DNA of 21,358 bases from Candidatus Nomurabacteria bacterium (lineage in GTDB: Bacteria > Patescibacteriota > Minisyncoccia > Phycocordibacterales > CSBR16-119), in the NCBI GenBank assembly GCA_007117675.1, contig SKGB01000053.1, forward strand, positions 1-21,358. The letters run 5' to 3'. Positions within the stretch are counted from its first letter, which is position 1, and each line of letters begins with the position of its first letter. The notes beneath the pieces are model-generated. The model was not told where the DNA came from. It worked only from the letters and a program-made list of their open reading frames with translations, and ran no database searches. The position numbers and the translations under genes are program-made. Positions 6,372 to 14,819 of this stretch are shown piece after piece.

Positions 6372-6836
6372 CTATTTAACATCAAGAATAATATATGTAC
6401 TCTGCCCATTAGGGGTAATGAATGAGACTTCTTCACCTTTTTTTCGCTCAAAAATAGCTGAGCCGAGAGGTGACTTATACGATAGTTTCCCTGTTGCCAT
6501 ATCTGCCTCTTCAGGACTTACCATTCTAAACTCACGTTTTATAGACCCCCCCTTTTTTTGAACAATTACAGTAGACCCAACACGAGCAATGCCAGTTTTA
6601 GAACCACTTGAAACAATCGCATGTTTTAGGGTATATTCTATCTCCTTAATGCGAGCCTCATTCTTACCTTGAGCTTCACGAGCCTGGTGATATTCAGCAT
6701 TTTCAGACAAGTCACCAAGTGACTTAGCAAACTCCAACGCCTCTAATATTTCTTTTCTCACCACAGACCCTAAGTGAAGAAGTTCTTTTTCTAGCTCAAC
6801 TTTTTTTTCTTTTGTAATATACATTTTTTCATCCAT
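6372..6836 (-). CDS. greA: Transcription elongation factor GreA
   Basis: 154 residues from the ATG at 6836. GreA inserts its coiled coil into the RNA polymerase secondary channel and stimulates cleavage of backtracked transcripts. The N-terminal coiled coil is at about 5-75, with the tip signature GDLSENAEYHQAREAQG carrying the two acidic residues (D and E) needed for cleavage; the C-terminal FKBP-like domain ends with SPLGSAIFERKKGEEVSF. Length is normal (about 155-160). A longer frame to 6878 reads through the promoter. An in-frame ATG at 6824 (MYITKE) is a possible alternative, but the -10 sits 7 nt before 6836. lysS follows after 15 nt. Confidence 0.95.
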   Translation of the reverse strand: MDEKMYITKEKKVELEKELLHLGSVVRKEILEALEFAKSLGDLSENAEYHQAREAQGKNEARIKEIEYTLKHAIVSSGSKTGIARVGSTVIVQKKGGSIKREFRMVSPEEADMATGKLSYKSPLGSAIFERKKGEEVSFITPNGQSTYIILDVK

Positions 6837-6843
6837 GGCAACT

Positions 6844-6872
6844 ATGGTATAGCTTGTAATCAAACATGTCAA
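6844..6872 (-). promoter_or_regulatory. Leaderless greA promoter
   Basis: -35 TTGACA (6867-6872), 17-bp spacer, -10 TACCAT (6844-6849), 7 nt to the ATG at 6836. It lies in the 54-nt gap after the PBP2-like gene, so greA-lysS can be transcribed separately. Confidence 0.65.
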
Positions 6873-6890
6873 ATACAAACTAAAAATACA

Positions 6891-8576
6891 CTAATTTACT
6901 AAATATTCTGGACGTTCAACTCTCATCCAATCTAATATACTCCTTACCACAAAAGCTGAGCTTAATTCAGCTTTTGAAGGACCTCTCTCCATCAAAACCG
7001 TAAAGGCAAACTTAGGATTTTCATATGGAAAAAAACCAATAACCCAAGAATTGATTAATGAATTTCGTGGACCGGTCTGGGCGGTCCCTGTTTTTGCAGC
7101 AACCTCCACATAGGAAACATTCATCAATCTTCCAGTACCTTCCGTTACCACATTTCTCATACCCTCTTTTACAACCTCTAAGTCACCTTTATCAAATGCC
7201 ATTGATAAAGGAATTTTTTGCGTAGGTTGATTAATAACAACTTGAGGCTGAACAAGAAATCCACCATTAACAAGAGAAGCAACCGAGCGAACCATCTGTA
7301 TGGGAGTTACTTGAAAACCATACTGACCAATAGATGTGTTATAAGTATCTCCGAGCCTCCAAATATCTCCACGAAAAATTCTAGATTTCCATTCAGGATT
7401 AGGCACAACCCCAGAAATCTCACCAGAAAGAGGAATTGAAGTTTTGGTTCCTATTTCAAATAAATTCATATATCTTTCAATACGAGCAATACCCAAACCC
7501 TCTTGCCCGGCATGTCCACCACCTATAATATAAAAAAAGTTATTCACAGATTCAGCAATAGCTTTTCGAACATCTGTCCAACCAACAGGTTCATCTTGCC
7601 AGTCACGAAAAACAGCAACAACATTAGGATCATAAGGACTTACAATCTCTAAACGCCCATTACTAAAAAAACGACTACGCTCTGTTATAATATTTTCATG
7701 TAATGCAGCGAGAGCAATAAAAGGCTTTACAATAGAGCCTGGTGAGTAAAGACCGCTTAAAGCTCTATTTAAAAAGGGTTTTCGAGGGTCGTTAAATAAA
7801 GAACGAATTGCCTCAACATCTTTTCCATCAACTAAAATATTTGGATCATATTCTGGATATGTTGTTAATGCATATAATTCACCTGTTTCAATATCCATAA
7901 TAGCAACAGCTCCTCCTTCATAGCCTATTCTTTGACTTAAATTTTTCATTGCTTCATACGCAACATGCTGCAATTCAGCATCAATAGAGAGACGAAGGGT
8001 ATTACCCCTCATTGGTGGGTTTATAATATTTTCTGATACAACCTCACCCAAAGCATTTCTTTCAATAATTTTCTCGCCATTCTCACCATTTAAAAAATCA
8101 TTAAAATCTTTTTCAATTCCTACAATACCTTCATATTCTGTCCTCCAATAGAAACCAGCACTGTCTTTTTGAGGATACGCAACATAACCAAGAAGTGTTC
8201 CAAAACCAGTATTATTTATATACTGACGACCCACAAAATCGCCCTCTGAAGCAACGTTCCAAACCAACTCTTTACCAGTTCTGTCCTGCACAACACCTCG
8301 TTCAGAAAAAATAATCTTACGACCTAAACTATTTCTTACACTCAAATCAAAATATCTTTCCCCGCCCTCAACTTGCAAAGCATACAATCGAGTTGTAAAT
8401 ACCATAAGGACAGCAAAAAAAAGACCTGCGATAACAAAGGGTACATTTTTTTTTATAGGTTTTTCTATACGACCTTCAAATTGCTGAGTATCGAATTCTG
8501 GACTGTTATGAGAGTCCATAAATACCTCGTCAAGAAAAAGATCTTGTTTGATTTTCTTTTTTCTTTTAAATCGCAT
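6891..8576 (-). CDS. Class B penicillin-binding protein, PBP2/MrdA-like, with shortened head domain
   Basis: 561 residues. A peptidoglycan transpeptidase, probably for elongation. A basic cytoplasmic N-terminus of about 44 residues precedes one membrane anchor (about 45-67). The transpeptidase motifs are intact: SIVK (S281, K284), SVN (343-345), and KTGTAQTGPRN from K495. After the DRTGKELV strand the chain reaches LLGYVAYP in about 35 residues, whereas FtsI in this same window needs about 105 between the equivalent landmarks, so most of the head/pedestal subdomain is missing. Not a frameshift: the frame is open throughout. It is the second class B PBP here and follows three membrane/secreted genes on the same strand. 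The mrdA assignment rests on being the non-septal paralogue. Confidence 0.85.
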   Translation of the reverse strand: MRFKRKKKIKQDLFLDEVFMDSHNSPEFDTQQFEGRIEKPIKKNVPFVIAGLFFAVLMVFTTRLYALQVEGGERYFDLSVRNSLGRKIIFSERGVVQDRTGKELVWNVASEGDFVGRQYINNTGFGTLLGYVAYPQKDSAGFYWRTEYEGIVGIEKDFNDFLNGENGEKIIERNALGEVVSENIINPPMRGNTLRLSIDAELQHVAYEAMKNLSQRIGYEGGAVAIMDIETGELYALTTYPEYDPNILVDGKDVEAIRSLFNDPRKPFLNRALSGLYSPGSIVKPFIALAALHENIITERSRFFSNGRLEIVSPYDPNVVAVFRDWQDEPVGWTDVRKAIAESVNNFFYIIGGGHAGQEGLGIARIERYMNLFEIGTKTSIPLSGEISGVVPNPEWKSRIFRGDIWRLGDTYNTSIGQYGFQVTPIQMVRSVASLVNGGFLVQPQVVINQPTQKIPLSMAFDKGDLEVVKEGMRNVVTEGTGRLMNVSYVEVAAKTGTAQTGPRNSLINSWVIGFFPYENPKFAFTVLMERGPSKAELSSAFVVRSILDWMRVERPEYLVN

Positions 8577-8618
8577 AATTATTCTACACTAACTCAAGTA
8601 TACTACAGAGACCCTACA

Positions 8619-8870
8619 TTATGTACGCTTAATACGGGTCAAAGAACCCAAAAACCAAACAAGTAAAAAACACGCAACACCTACCAGAGTATACAAGGCA
8701 TAGAAAGAAACTCCTGAGTAGGCATAGGAGATATCAAGGAAAAGCAAAATAAACAAAAGACTTGTGTTGTTTCGAAAAATAAAAGAAACCACGAAAAACA
8801 AAATAAAAAATACCCAAGTAGGAAACAATAACCCTGCAACTATTAAACTGACAAAGCTTGCAAAAAACAT
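8619..8870 (-). CDS. Small polytopic membrane protein, possibly MreD-like by position
   Basis: 83 residues from ATG 8870 (MFFASFVSLI). A TTG start at 8891 would add 7 residues and overlap the preceding gene by 11 nt. Nearly the whole chain is hydrophobic and forms about three or four membrane spans, broken by a short polar RNNTS turn and ending in the basic tail RIKRT. It lies just upstream of the PBP2-like gene, where mreD stands in rod operons, and MreD is also a small polytopic protein, but at about 160 residues with five or six spans it is twice this size. I see no sequence signature, so MreD is only a positional guess. Confidence 0.6.
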   Translation of the reverse strand: MFFASFVSLIVAGLLFPTWVFFILFFVVSFIFRNNTSLLFILLFLDISYAYSGVSFYALYTLVGVACFLLVWFLGSLTRIKRT

Positions 8871-8880
8871 AGTATATATT

Positions 8881-9660
8881 TTATTTTTCAAAAGAATCTT
8901 TTTTTACAAACCTTCGAGACACTCTAAAAATCCGAATCAACACAAACAAAACTACAGCAAGGAAAGTAAGTAAAAATATATATTCCTTACCTAAAAAAAA
9001 CAAAGATATCGCTAAAAAAGATTTATGTACAAACATCACAAATTTTAAACCACCAGATTCTTGATTTGCATGCTTCGTTTCTATCTTTTCATAAGCAATT
9101 TCAGCACCCCCTAATAAAGATAACCGTAAAATTTCAATACGAGAAAGTGTGGTTTGACCATAGCTGTTCAAAAATAAAGAAGCATCCGCTAAAAAAGCCC
9201 CTATCTTTCCTTTTTCTTTCACAAAATTGAAAAATCTTGAATCAGCCAAGCCGAGAGAAATATCTCGTGGCTTAGTTTTTAGATTAAGAAAAGACGTGTC
9301 TTGACCTGAAGACTCAAGGTTTTTAATTTCCGCAACAAAAGAGTGTTGCCCAAAAGAGACCTCCCATGGTGTTGTAAAAACAAACCTTTCACCCGATACC
9401 ACCTCAAAAGATATGGATTCAAGTATTTCTTCGTTGTTATAAAAAACAACAGAACCACTCGCATCATCTTCATATTCATTCAAAAAAGAAACAGACAGTT
9501 CGATTGTCTCCCCTTCCACTAGTCTGTATTTTGAAAATGAAACAAAATCTGAAGTAAACCCCGCTCCATAGGCAAAAACACCTTGTGCGGTAATGAAATA
9601 CATAGCCATACAAAGCGTGAGTAGTTTTAATACAAAAGTACGATATATTTTTGCCTGCAT
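8881..9660 (-). CDS. Membrane-anchored extracellular protein with an Ig-like domain, unknown
   Basis: 259 residues. An N-terminal signal sequence (about 10-30, cleavage possible after VFAYGA) is followed by a beta-rich region at about 35-130 with the pattern of an immunoglobulin-like/CARDB fold (YRLVEGETIELSVSFLNEYE, then GSVVFYNNEE and HSFVAEIKN). A polar, helix-prone region (about 140-205) follows, then a hydrophobic span at about 225-245 and a basic cytoplasmic tail (RRFVKKDSFEK). It is thus an extracellular adhesion-type module held by a C-terminal anchor. It lies 32 nt after the 149-residue secreted gene and upstream of the small membrane and PBP2-like genes, suggesting a cell-envelope function. 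No named family recognised. Confidence 0.75.
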   Translation of the reverse strand: MQAKIYRTFVLKLLTLCMAMYFITAQGVFAYGAGFTSDFVSFSKYRLVEGETIELSVSFLNEYEDDASGSVVFYNNEEILESISFEVVSGERFVFTTPWEVSFGQHSFVAEIKNLESSGQDTSFLNLKTKPRDISLGLADSRFFNFVKEKGKIGAFLADASLFLNSYGQTTLSRIEILRLSLLGGAEIAYEKIETKHANQESGGLKFVMFVHKSFLAISLFFLGKEYIFLLTFLAVVLFVLIRIFRVSRRFVKKDSFEK

Positions 9661-9692
9661 TATAAGTTACAAAGAGAACTAATTTTAAAATG

Positions 9693-10142
9693 CTATTTTA
9701 ATGGATCGAAATCAGAAACACGGTTATCAATATCAAACATAAAACTTCTGTTTAGATCATTGATTCGTACCATATACTCCCCAGCAGGTAAGCCTTCAGT
9801 CCCTTGCAACATAATACTTGTTTGGAAATCAACCAAAGCTTGTGTACACATAGCATCAAGAGGTCTTTTTGTTTGAATAAGAACAACAAATTCTCCAGTT
9901 GTCTCATCTCGTGTTTGGATAATATCACCGAGCTCAGTACATCCGTCAGGAAAAGTTCCGGAAACATCCAACATTACATCTACAGGGAATGTTTCTCGCA
10001 ATGCAATAGTAGCGTCAGAAACCATAGCTTGTCCAATGACAAAATTTGCACTATCTATTTGTTCTTGTCTATTTGAGCGAACCACCACAACAATGATGAT
10101 AATAGCAAAAATAGCAACGAGTGAAAGAATAATCTTTTTCAT
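9693..10142 (-). CDS. Secreted/anchored beta-rich protein with conserved Cys pair, unknown
   Basis: 149 residues. One N-terminal hydrophobic segment (about 4-21) is a signal anchor or signal peptide; no lipobox is seen. The remainder is a single compact beta-rich domain. From memory, its patterns GTFPDGCTELGDI, TKRPLDAMCTQALVDF and GLPAGEYMVRIN resemble an uncharacterised extracellular domain sometimes found next to META-type domains; I could not check this. The two cysteines are placed to form a disulfide. It is the first gene of a minus-strand run reaching the PBP2-like gene, and its start region diverges from the P-type ATPase gene. Biochemical function unknown. Confidence 0.75.
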   Translation of the reverse strand: MKKIILSLVAIFAIIIIVVVVRSNRQEQIDSANFVIGQAMVSDATIALRETFPVDVMLDVSGTFPDGCTELGDIIQTRDETTGEFVVLIQTKRPLDAMCTQALVDFQTSIMLQGTEGLPAGEYMVRINDLNRSFMFDIDNRVSDFDPLK

Positions 10143-10196
10143 ATAAATATTTAAATAAATTTATTAATACACATGTATAGTATAGCAATTACTCGG

Positions 10197-10202
10197 TATA
10201 AT
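10197..10202 (+). promoter_or_regulatory. -10 box of the P-type ATPase gene
   Basis: A consensus TATAAT ends 9 nt before the ATG at 10212, giving a leader of only about 3 nt. The -35 region (TGTATA at 17 bp) is poor. A minus-strand TATACT (10179-10184) in the same intergenic region could serve the divergent secreted-protein gene. Confidence 0.5.
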
Positions 10203-10211
10203 ACCTAGGGT

Positions 10212-12842
10212 ATGTTACATAATTCTATAATCTCATATCACAACCTTACAGAACAAGAAACCCTCGACCACCTCGCCACAAACCAAAACACGGGGCTCAC
10301 CGAAAAAGAAGTAAAACTTCGGCTAGAAATCCACGGCGCAAATACGATCACAACAAAGAATCGTTTCAATTATTTACAAACAATTTTTAAATCTCTTACA
10401 AACCCCCTCTCTATTACACTTGTGGTTGCGATGGCTATTTCTCTTTTTCTTGGTCAATCTGTTGATTCTTTTGTTATCTTAGTTGTTCTTATCCTAAACA
10501 GCAGTATTGAAACATATCACGCAAAAAGCGCTCATAAAAATGTAGACTTACTCAAGACAAGTGTTGTATACGAAACCACTGTACTAAGAAATGGTGTTAT
10601 ACAAAAAATAAACACTCAATATATTGTTCCCGGTGATATCGTGCTACTTCAAGAGGGAAACCATATACCCGCAGATGGAAGAATTATAGAATCTCACAAT
10701 CTCAAAATAAACGAAAGCACTCTTACAGGAGAAGCAGAAGCTGTGTCCAAAAACAAAAACAAAATACATGGAACTCATCAAATTATAGACCAAAGAAACA
10801 TGGCTTGGTTTGGGACAACCACCGCAACAGGTTCGGCAAAAATTGCTATTACCGCAACCGGAGAAAAAACACAGTTTGGTATCTTAAACCAAGAACTCAA
10901 TAACACAGACAGGGATTCAAACCCTTTTATCGACAGAATACATGCACTAAGTAAAACAATAGGTATTGGCGGTGTCATATTGACACTCCTTATTTTCTCT
11001 ATTCAATTTTTTGTTCTTGGAAATCCATTTCTTGAAATACTTTTGATTTCACTTGCAATACTTGTTTCGATAATACCCGAAAGTCTACCCACCATCATAA
11101 ACATAACACTTGCTCAAGGGGCAAAAAATCTAGCAAAAAACAATGCGGTGGTGAAAGAACTTTCAACGATTGAATCAATCGGTTCAACAAGTGTTCTTTT
11201 GACTGACAAAACAGGCACCCTCACTGAAAACTCAATGAAGGTTGAAAAAATACGATCAGCAGATGGTGTTGAATGTAGCATCACAGGATTTGGCTGGAGT
11301 AGCTCAGGAATGTTTTTACACAAAGAAAAAAAATACAATCCAATCTCAAACCGTTTTCTAGACACCATACTCACCATTTCACTTGTGTCTAACCGGTCTC
11401 GTGTATACCAAGAAGAAAACAAAACCATAGTAATAGGAGAACCCACAGAAGCAGCGCTTTTGGTTATGGCTCAAAAAGATCAGAGAATACAGAAGGAAGC
11501 CATATCTGAATATGAAATCATCAAACCAACAGAATTCTTGTCAGAACATAAGTTGCTTGCAACCATCGTACAACATAAAAAAAATAAAAAGATGGTACTT
11601 ATGTTAGCGGGAGCACCTGAATCTATTTGGCAAAAATCACAAACTGTTCCAGAAATAGAAAAAGAATACACAAGCATCTACGCACAAGAAGGTTTAAGAA
11701 CCATAGCTTTTGCAGAAATGGAAATTAATGACCCTTCAATAGACATTTCAAAAATACATCAAGCAGCCTATCTTGGTTTTGTGGGAATGAAAGATCCTGT
11801 GAGAGCTGAGGTTGCGGAAACAATTGCAAAGGCACATCATGCAGGTATTCGGGTAATTATGATTACTGGCGACCATATAAAAACTGCAAGTGCTATTGGT
11901 AAAGAAATTGGAATCACCACAAAAAAACAGCCCTTTGCGGTTGAGGGTGAAGTATTCCTTTCTCAAAGTGAAGAAGATAAACTACAAACCCTAGCTACAA
12001 CAAATATTTTCGCACGAGTAACACCCGAGACAAAACTTGAAATTGTTAAGATGTTACAAAAACAAAAAGAAGTTGTTACAATGATAGGAGATGGTGTAAA
12101 CGACACATTGGCTCTCAAAAAGTCAGAGGTTGGCGTTTCTATGGGGCACGGCGGGACCGATGCAGCACGTGCAGCAAGCTCTATAGTTCTTACAGACAAC
12201 AATTTTGACACCATCATACAAGCTATTTTTCGAGGAAGACACATTTTTAAAAATATCCAAGACTTAACAAACTTTCTTCTGAGTACCAACGCATCAGAAG
12301 CACTTCTCATCATTATAGCGAGTGCGCTTGGTATGCCACTTCCTCTTGTAGCAACACAAATCTTACTCATCAACCTTGTGACCGACGGTGTCGGCTCTCT
12401 CCCTTTTGCTTTTCGAGAAGAAAAAATACGTTCAACACAAAAACGCAAGAGTTCAAAATTACTATCAAAATATGATTATGGTATTATTGTGAGTGCAGCT
12501 CTTGGTATGACCGCCGCTGCCTTGTTTGGATTTATACACTTTTTACCAAAAGGACTGTCTTATGCACAAACACTGGTTTTCATTATTCTTGCACTGACAC
12601 AAATAGGGCGTCTTGTTAGCCTCCATTCCATAAGCTCAATCTCAGAACTACTGCAACACAAGTGGTTGTGGTTGTGTGTTAGTATCTCCTTAGTGATTAT
12701 TGGCTTTGTACTATATATTCCAATTCTCCAAACAGCATTTAGCTTTATACAACCAAGAAGTTTTGATATACTAATTGCATTCATTTTGTCACTTACCCCC
12801 TTGGTAACTATTACACTATTTAAATTACTCTACAAAAAATAA
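10212..12842 (+). CDS. P2-type cation-transporting ATPase, Ca2+-ATPase-like
   Basis: 876 residues with the full P-type layout: N-terminal cytoplasmic segment and TM1-2, actuator domain, TM3-4, P/N domains, TM5-10. Catalytic Asp is D332 in LLTDKTGTLTEN; MITGDH and MIGDGVND are the P-domain hinge motifs. The actuator loop reads TGEA (172-175), not the usual TGES. Metal-site residues match SERCA: PES in TM4 (E290, equivalent to E309), N693/E696 in TM5 (N768/E771), N721/T724/D725 in TM6 (N796/T799/D800), with the same 25-residue spacing from E696 to N721. So Ca2+ export is the best guess, Mn2+ possible. A DedA gene follows after 28 nt. No N-terminal metal-binding CxxC domain, so not a heavy-metal P1B pump. 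Confidence 0.92.
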   Translation: MLHNSIISYHNLTEQETLDHLATNQNTGLTEKEVKLRLEIHGANTITTKNRFNYLQTIFKSLTNPLSITLVVAMAISLFLGQSVDSFVILVVLILNSSIETYHAKSAHKNVDLLKTSVVYETTVLRNGVIQKINTQYIVPGDIVLLQEGNHIPADGRIIESHNLKINESTLTGEAEAVSKNKNKIHGTHQIIDQRNMAWFGTTTATGSAKIAITATGEKTQFGILNQELNNTDRDSNPFIDRIHALSKTIGIGGVILTLLIFSIQFFVLGNPFLEILLISLAILVSIIPESLPTIINITLAQGAKNLAKNNAVVKELSTIESIGSTSVLLTDKTGTLTENSMKVEKIRSADGVECSITGFGWSSSGMFLHKEKKYNPISNRFLDTILTISLVSNRSRVYQEENKTIVIGEPTEAALLVMAQKDQRIQKEAISEYEIIKPTEFLSEHKLLATIVQHKKNKKMVLMLAGAPESIWQKSQTVPEIEKEYTSIYAQEGLRTIAFAEMEINDPSIDISKIHQAAYLGFVGMKDPVRAEVAETIAKAHHAGIRVIMITGDHIKTASAIGKEIGITTKKQPFAVEGEVFLSQSEEDKLQTLATTNIFARVTPETKLEIVKMLQKQKEVVTMIGDGVNDTLALKKSEVGVSMGHGGTDAARAASSIVLTDNNFDTIIQAIFRGRHIFKNIQDLTNFLLSTNASEALLIIIASALGMPLPLVATQILLINLVTDGVGSLPFAFREEKIRSTQKRKSSKLLSKYDYGIIVSAALGMTAAALFGFIHFLPKGLSYAQTLVFIILALTQIGRLVSLHSISSISELLQHKWLWLCVSISLVIIGFVLYIPILQTAFSFIQPRSFDILIAFILSLTPLVTITLFKLLYKK

Positions 12843-12870
12843 GAGAGGCTCAATATATTTAATATTTATC

Positions 12871-13548
12871 ATGATAGAATCATTAGCCATTACAGATATT
12901 TCAGGTCTTACATACGGAGGAATGTTTTTTCTTGCATTAAGCGCCAACATGATTGTTCCTGTACCAGAGGAAATTGTTCTTTTGGTGGTTGGATATTTTA
13001 CAGCCAAAGGTCATTTTTCTTTCCTGTACAGTTATATTATCTTTGTAGTAGGGATGTTTATTTCAGATACAGTACTGTATCATATGGCATATCGAGGGGC
13101 TCGGATAACAAGAAATCTTTCTAGAAGAGTTGAAAAAAACAAACACCTTAAAGATGAAGGTTTTGTAAAAAAACACATTATAAAAATAATTATCATTTCG
13201 CGTTTTTTGATGTATCTTCGATGGATAGGCCCTGTTCTGTCGGGTGTGGCTAAAGTTCCTTATACAAATTTTGCAAAATATAACTTCATAGCGTTATTAG
13301 CATACATACCCATTGTACTTTGGCTCGGATTTTACTTCGAAAACCAAATTGATAAAATCATATCCAACGTAAATATGGTGCAAAATATCTTTCTTTTTAT
13401 TTTCAGTATTCTACTTCTCACCATACTTGCAAAAATAATAAACAAAAAATTTATCAGAAGTATCACCGAAACAATCGACGAGTATACACCCACATGGGTG
13501 CCTGGTCTTAGTATAAAAAAAAGAAACCAACAAAAAAACGACTCATAA
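12871..13548 (+). CDS. DedA-family (VTT domain) membrane protein
   Basis: 225 residues. The DedA pattern is present: NMIVPVPEEIVLLVVGYFTAKG in the N-terminal half (compare P-x-P-x-E...GxLA..G), then SRFLMYLRWIGPVLSGVAKVPYTNF in the middle, matching the R-x-x-P/G-x-x-S/AG re-entrant region, and two C-terminal membrane spans before a basic polar tail. DedA proteins are lipid-carrier flippases or scramblases (undecaprenyl-phosphate recycling in some bacteria) and support proton-motive force and envelope integrity. It follows the Ca2+-type ATPase by 28 nt with no promoter in between, so it is probably co-transcribed. Its last codons lie within the terminator stem. Confidence 0.85.
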   Translation: MIESLAITDISGLTYGGMFFLALSANMIVPVPEEIVLLVVGYFTAKGHFSFLYSYIIFVVGMFISDTVLYHMAYRGARITRNLSRRVEKNKHLKDEGFVKKHIIKIIIISRFLMYLRWIGPVLSGVAKVPYTNFAKYNFIALLAYIPIVLWLGFYFENQIDKIISNVNMVQNIFLFIFSILLLTILAKIINKKFIRSITETIDEYTPTWVPGLSIKKRNQQKNDS

Positions 13549-13565
13549 ATATGAGTCGTTTTTTT
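13532..13565. terminator. Bidirectional terminator between dedA and ccdA
   Basis: AACGACTCAT and ATGAGTCGTT pair around AAAT (13537-13560), flanked by A-runs on the left and T-runs on the right, so it works on both strands. The stop codon of the DedA gene lies inside the stem. Confidence 0.85.
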
Positions 13566-14316
13566 ATAGAAAGTTTTCTATAGTCTGATAATTCATAAAA
13601 TGAAAGATCCTAAAACCCCATTCTTCAAATAGATAGAACTTATCTACAAGCAAAAGCACACCGATAAGGATTAAAAATATTCCTCCAATAAAAGAAATAA
13701 CAGGAAGCCATCGTTCTATTTTTTTAACACGATCAATAAAAACTGTATAAAGCCTAGCTGTAAGTAAAAAAGGTATTGCAAAACCTAAAGAAAACACAAA
13801 AAGAAGAATCATTCCTGTCAAAGCAGTTCCTGATGTTCCCGCCAAAACAAGAACTGTTCCCAAAATAGGACCGATACACGGCGACCAACCAAGTGCAAAT
13901 ATTGAACCTATCAAAAAAGACCCTCCTTTACTTCCCCGTTTGATAGATTTTGGAATAGCTATATAACTATTACCAGAAATAAAAGGCAAAGAGAACAAAC
14001 CAGTCATACTCATACCAAACAAAATTATAAAAACTCCACCAATTTGAAGTAATACACTCTTGTAGGGTGCGACAACAGAACCAGCCAAGCCCATCAGTAA
14101 CCCAAATAAAACAAAAATAGTTGAGAAACCAAACACAAAAAACAAAGCACTTTTTTGTATCCTATGAAGTGCAACTTTCTTTTTGTTTTGTATATCCTCA
14201 GGAGACGCGCCGCTTATAAAGCCAAGATATGCGGGAAGAATAGGAAGCGTACAGGGTGCCAAAAACATAAATATCCCCGCCAAAAAAGTAGGAACCAGAA
14301 GACCTAAAACCAACAT
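13564..14316 (-). CDS. CcdA-type thiol-disulfide transporter
   Basis: 250 residues with six or so membrane spans. The two redox cysteines sit in the expected motifs: LAPCTLPILPAYLGFISG in the first span (C22) and WSPCIGPILGTVLVLAG in the fourth. CcdA/DsbD-type proteins carry reducing equivalents from cytoplasmic thioredoxin to extracytoplasmic thiols, for cytochrome c maturation or to reduce wrongly formed disulfides. No thioredoxin-like partner or cytochrome gene is in the window. Its ATG lies 1 nt after the stop of the pseudopilin-like gene, so the two are translationally coupled; that partner has exactly two cysteines. Confidence 0.9.
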   Translation of the reverse strand: MLVLGLLVPTFLAGIFMFLAPCTLPILPAYLGFISGASPEDIQNKKKVALHRIQKSALFFVFGFSTIFVLFGLLMGLAGSVVAPYKSVLLQIGGVFIILFGMSMTGLFSLPFISGNSYIAIPKSIKRGSKGGSFLIGSIFALGWSPCIGPILGTVLVLAGTSGTALTGMILLFVFSLGFAIPFLLTARLYTVFIDRVKKIERWLPVISFIGGIFLILIGVLLLVDKFYLFEEWGFRIFHFMNYQTIENFL

Positions 14317-14317
14317 A

Positions 14318-14755
14318 CTAACGAGTTATTGAAAAAAGTTCTAATTGACCGTTTTCTTGTTCTCCAAACAAAGAACAAACTTGAATGCGTCCATCAGAGA
14401 GGAAACCAACAAAATAAGACTCTCCCGAAGGGTCTTTTGATACAGAATTAATATATTCAGGAACTAAAAGTTCTTCAAACAAATCAACTGGAACCTCTTT
14501 TGACTCGCAGGTAACTTTTTGATCAGAAAATAACCGTGCCTGAGAAGTGAATTCAGGTGACTCAAGTGAAAGTTTCCACAAAGTATCCGCAAGGACAGAT
14601 ATATCTTGATATCGAATTGCATTCCTAACCTCCCTGTCTTGATCGCCTGTATCTATTCGAAATATAAATATAAAAACAACAGCAATAATACTTATTATTA
14701 TCGCTATCAATTCAACTCGGTGTATGGTATTTGCGTGTGTATTATCTTCAGACAT
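14318..14755 (-). CDS. Pseudopilin-like membrane-anchored protein with two cysteines
   Basis: 145 residues from ATG 14755. After a polar N-terminus of 13 residues comes HRVELIAIIISIIAVVFIF (12-30), resembling the hydrophobic helix of type IV pilins, including a Glu near its start, but without the prepilin peptidase G-F-T motif. Then REVRNAIRYQDISVLADTLW (41-60) follows the pilin pattern of an amphipathic helix with R..R..D spacing, and LVPEYINSVSKDPSGESYFV (97-116) matches the pseudopilin YL..IPKDPxG..Y motif. C83 and C127 could form a disulfide. The ccdA start is 1 nt after the stop. I read it as a minor pilin or a pilin-derived envelope protein; confidence in the fold is moderate. Confidence 0.65.
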   Translation of the reverse strand: MSEDNTHANTIHRVELIAIIISIIAVVFIFIFRIDTGDQDREVRNAIRYQDISVLADTLWKLSLESPEFTSQARLFSDQKVTCESKEVPVDLFEELLVPEYINSVSKDPSGESYFVGFLSDGRIQVCSLFGEQENGQLELFSITR

Positions 14756-14788
14756 GTATAATTTGAACAAAGATTTTCAATCAGATAC

Positions 14789-14817
14789 AGTATACCCTTT
14801 TACCGTATCTTCACCAA
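14789..14817 (-). promoter_or_regulatory. Promoter of the pseudopilin-like/ccdA pair
   Basis: -35 TTGGTG (14812-14817), 17-bp spacer, -10 TATACT (14789-14794). The leader is about 27 nt. It abuts the divergent NhaD promoter, with 2 bp between the -35 boxes. Confidence 0.55.
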
Positions 14818-14819
14818 GC

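Noticed and set aside
14756..14770. Upstream TTG start for the pseudopilin-like protein
   Set aside because: ATG 14755 follows a suitable leader; the TTG adds five residues with no support.
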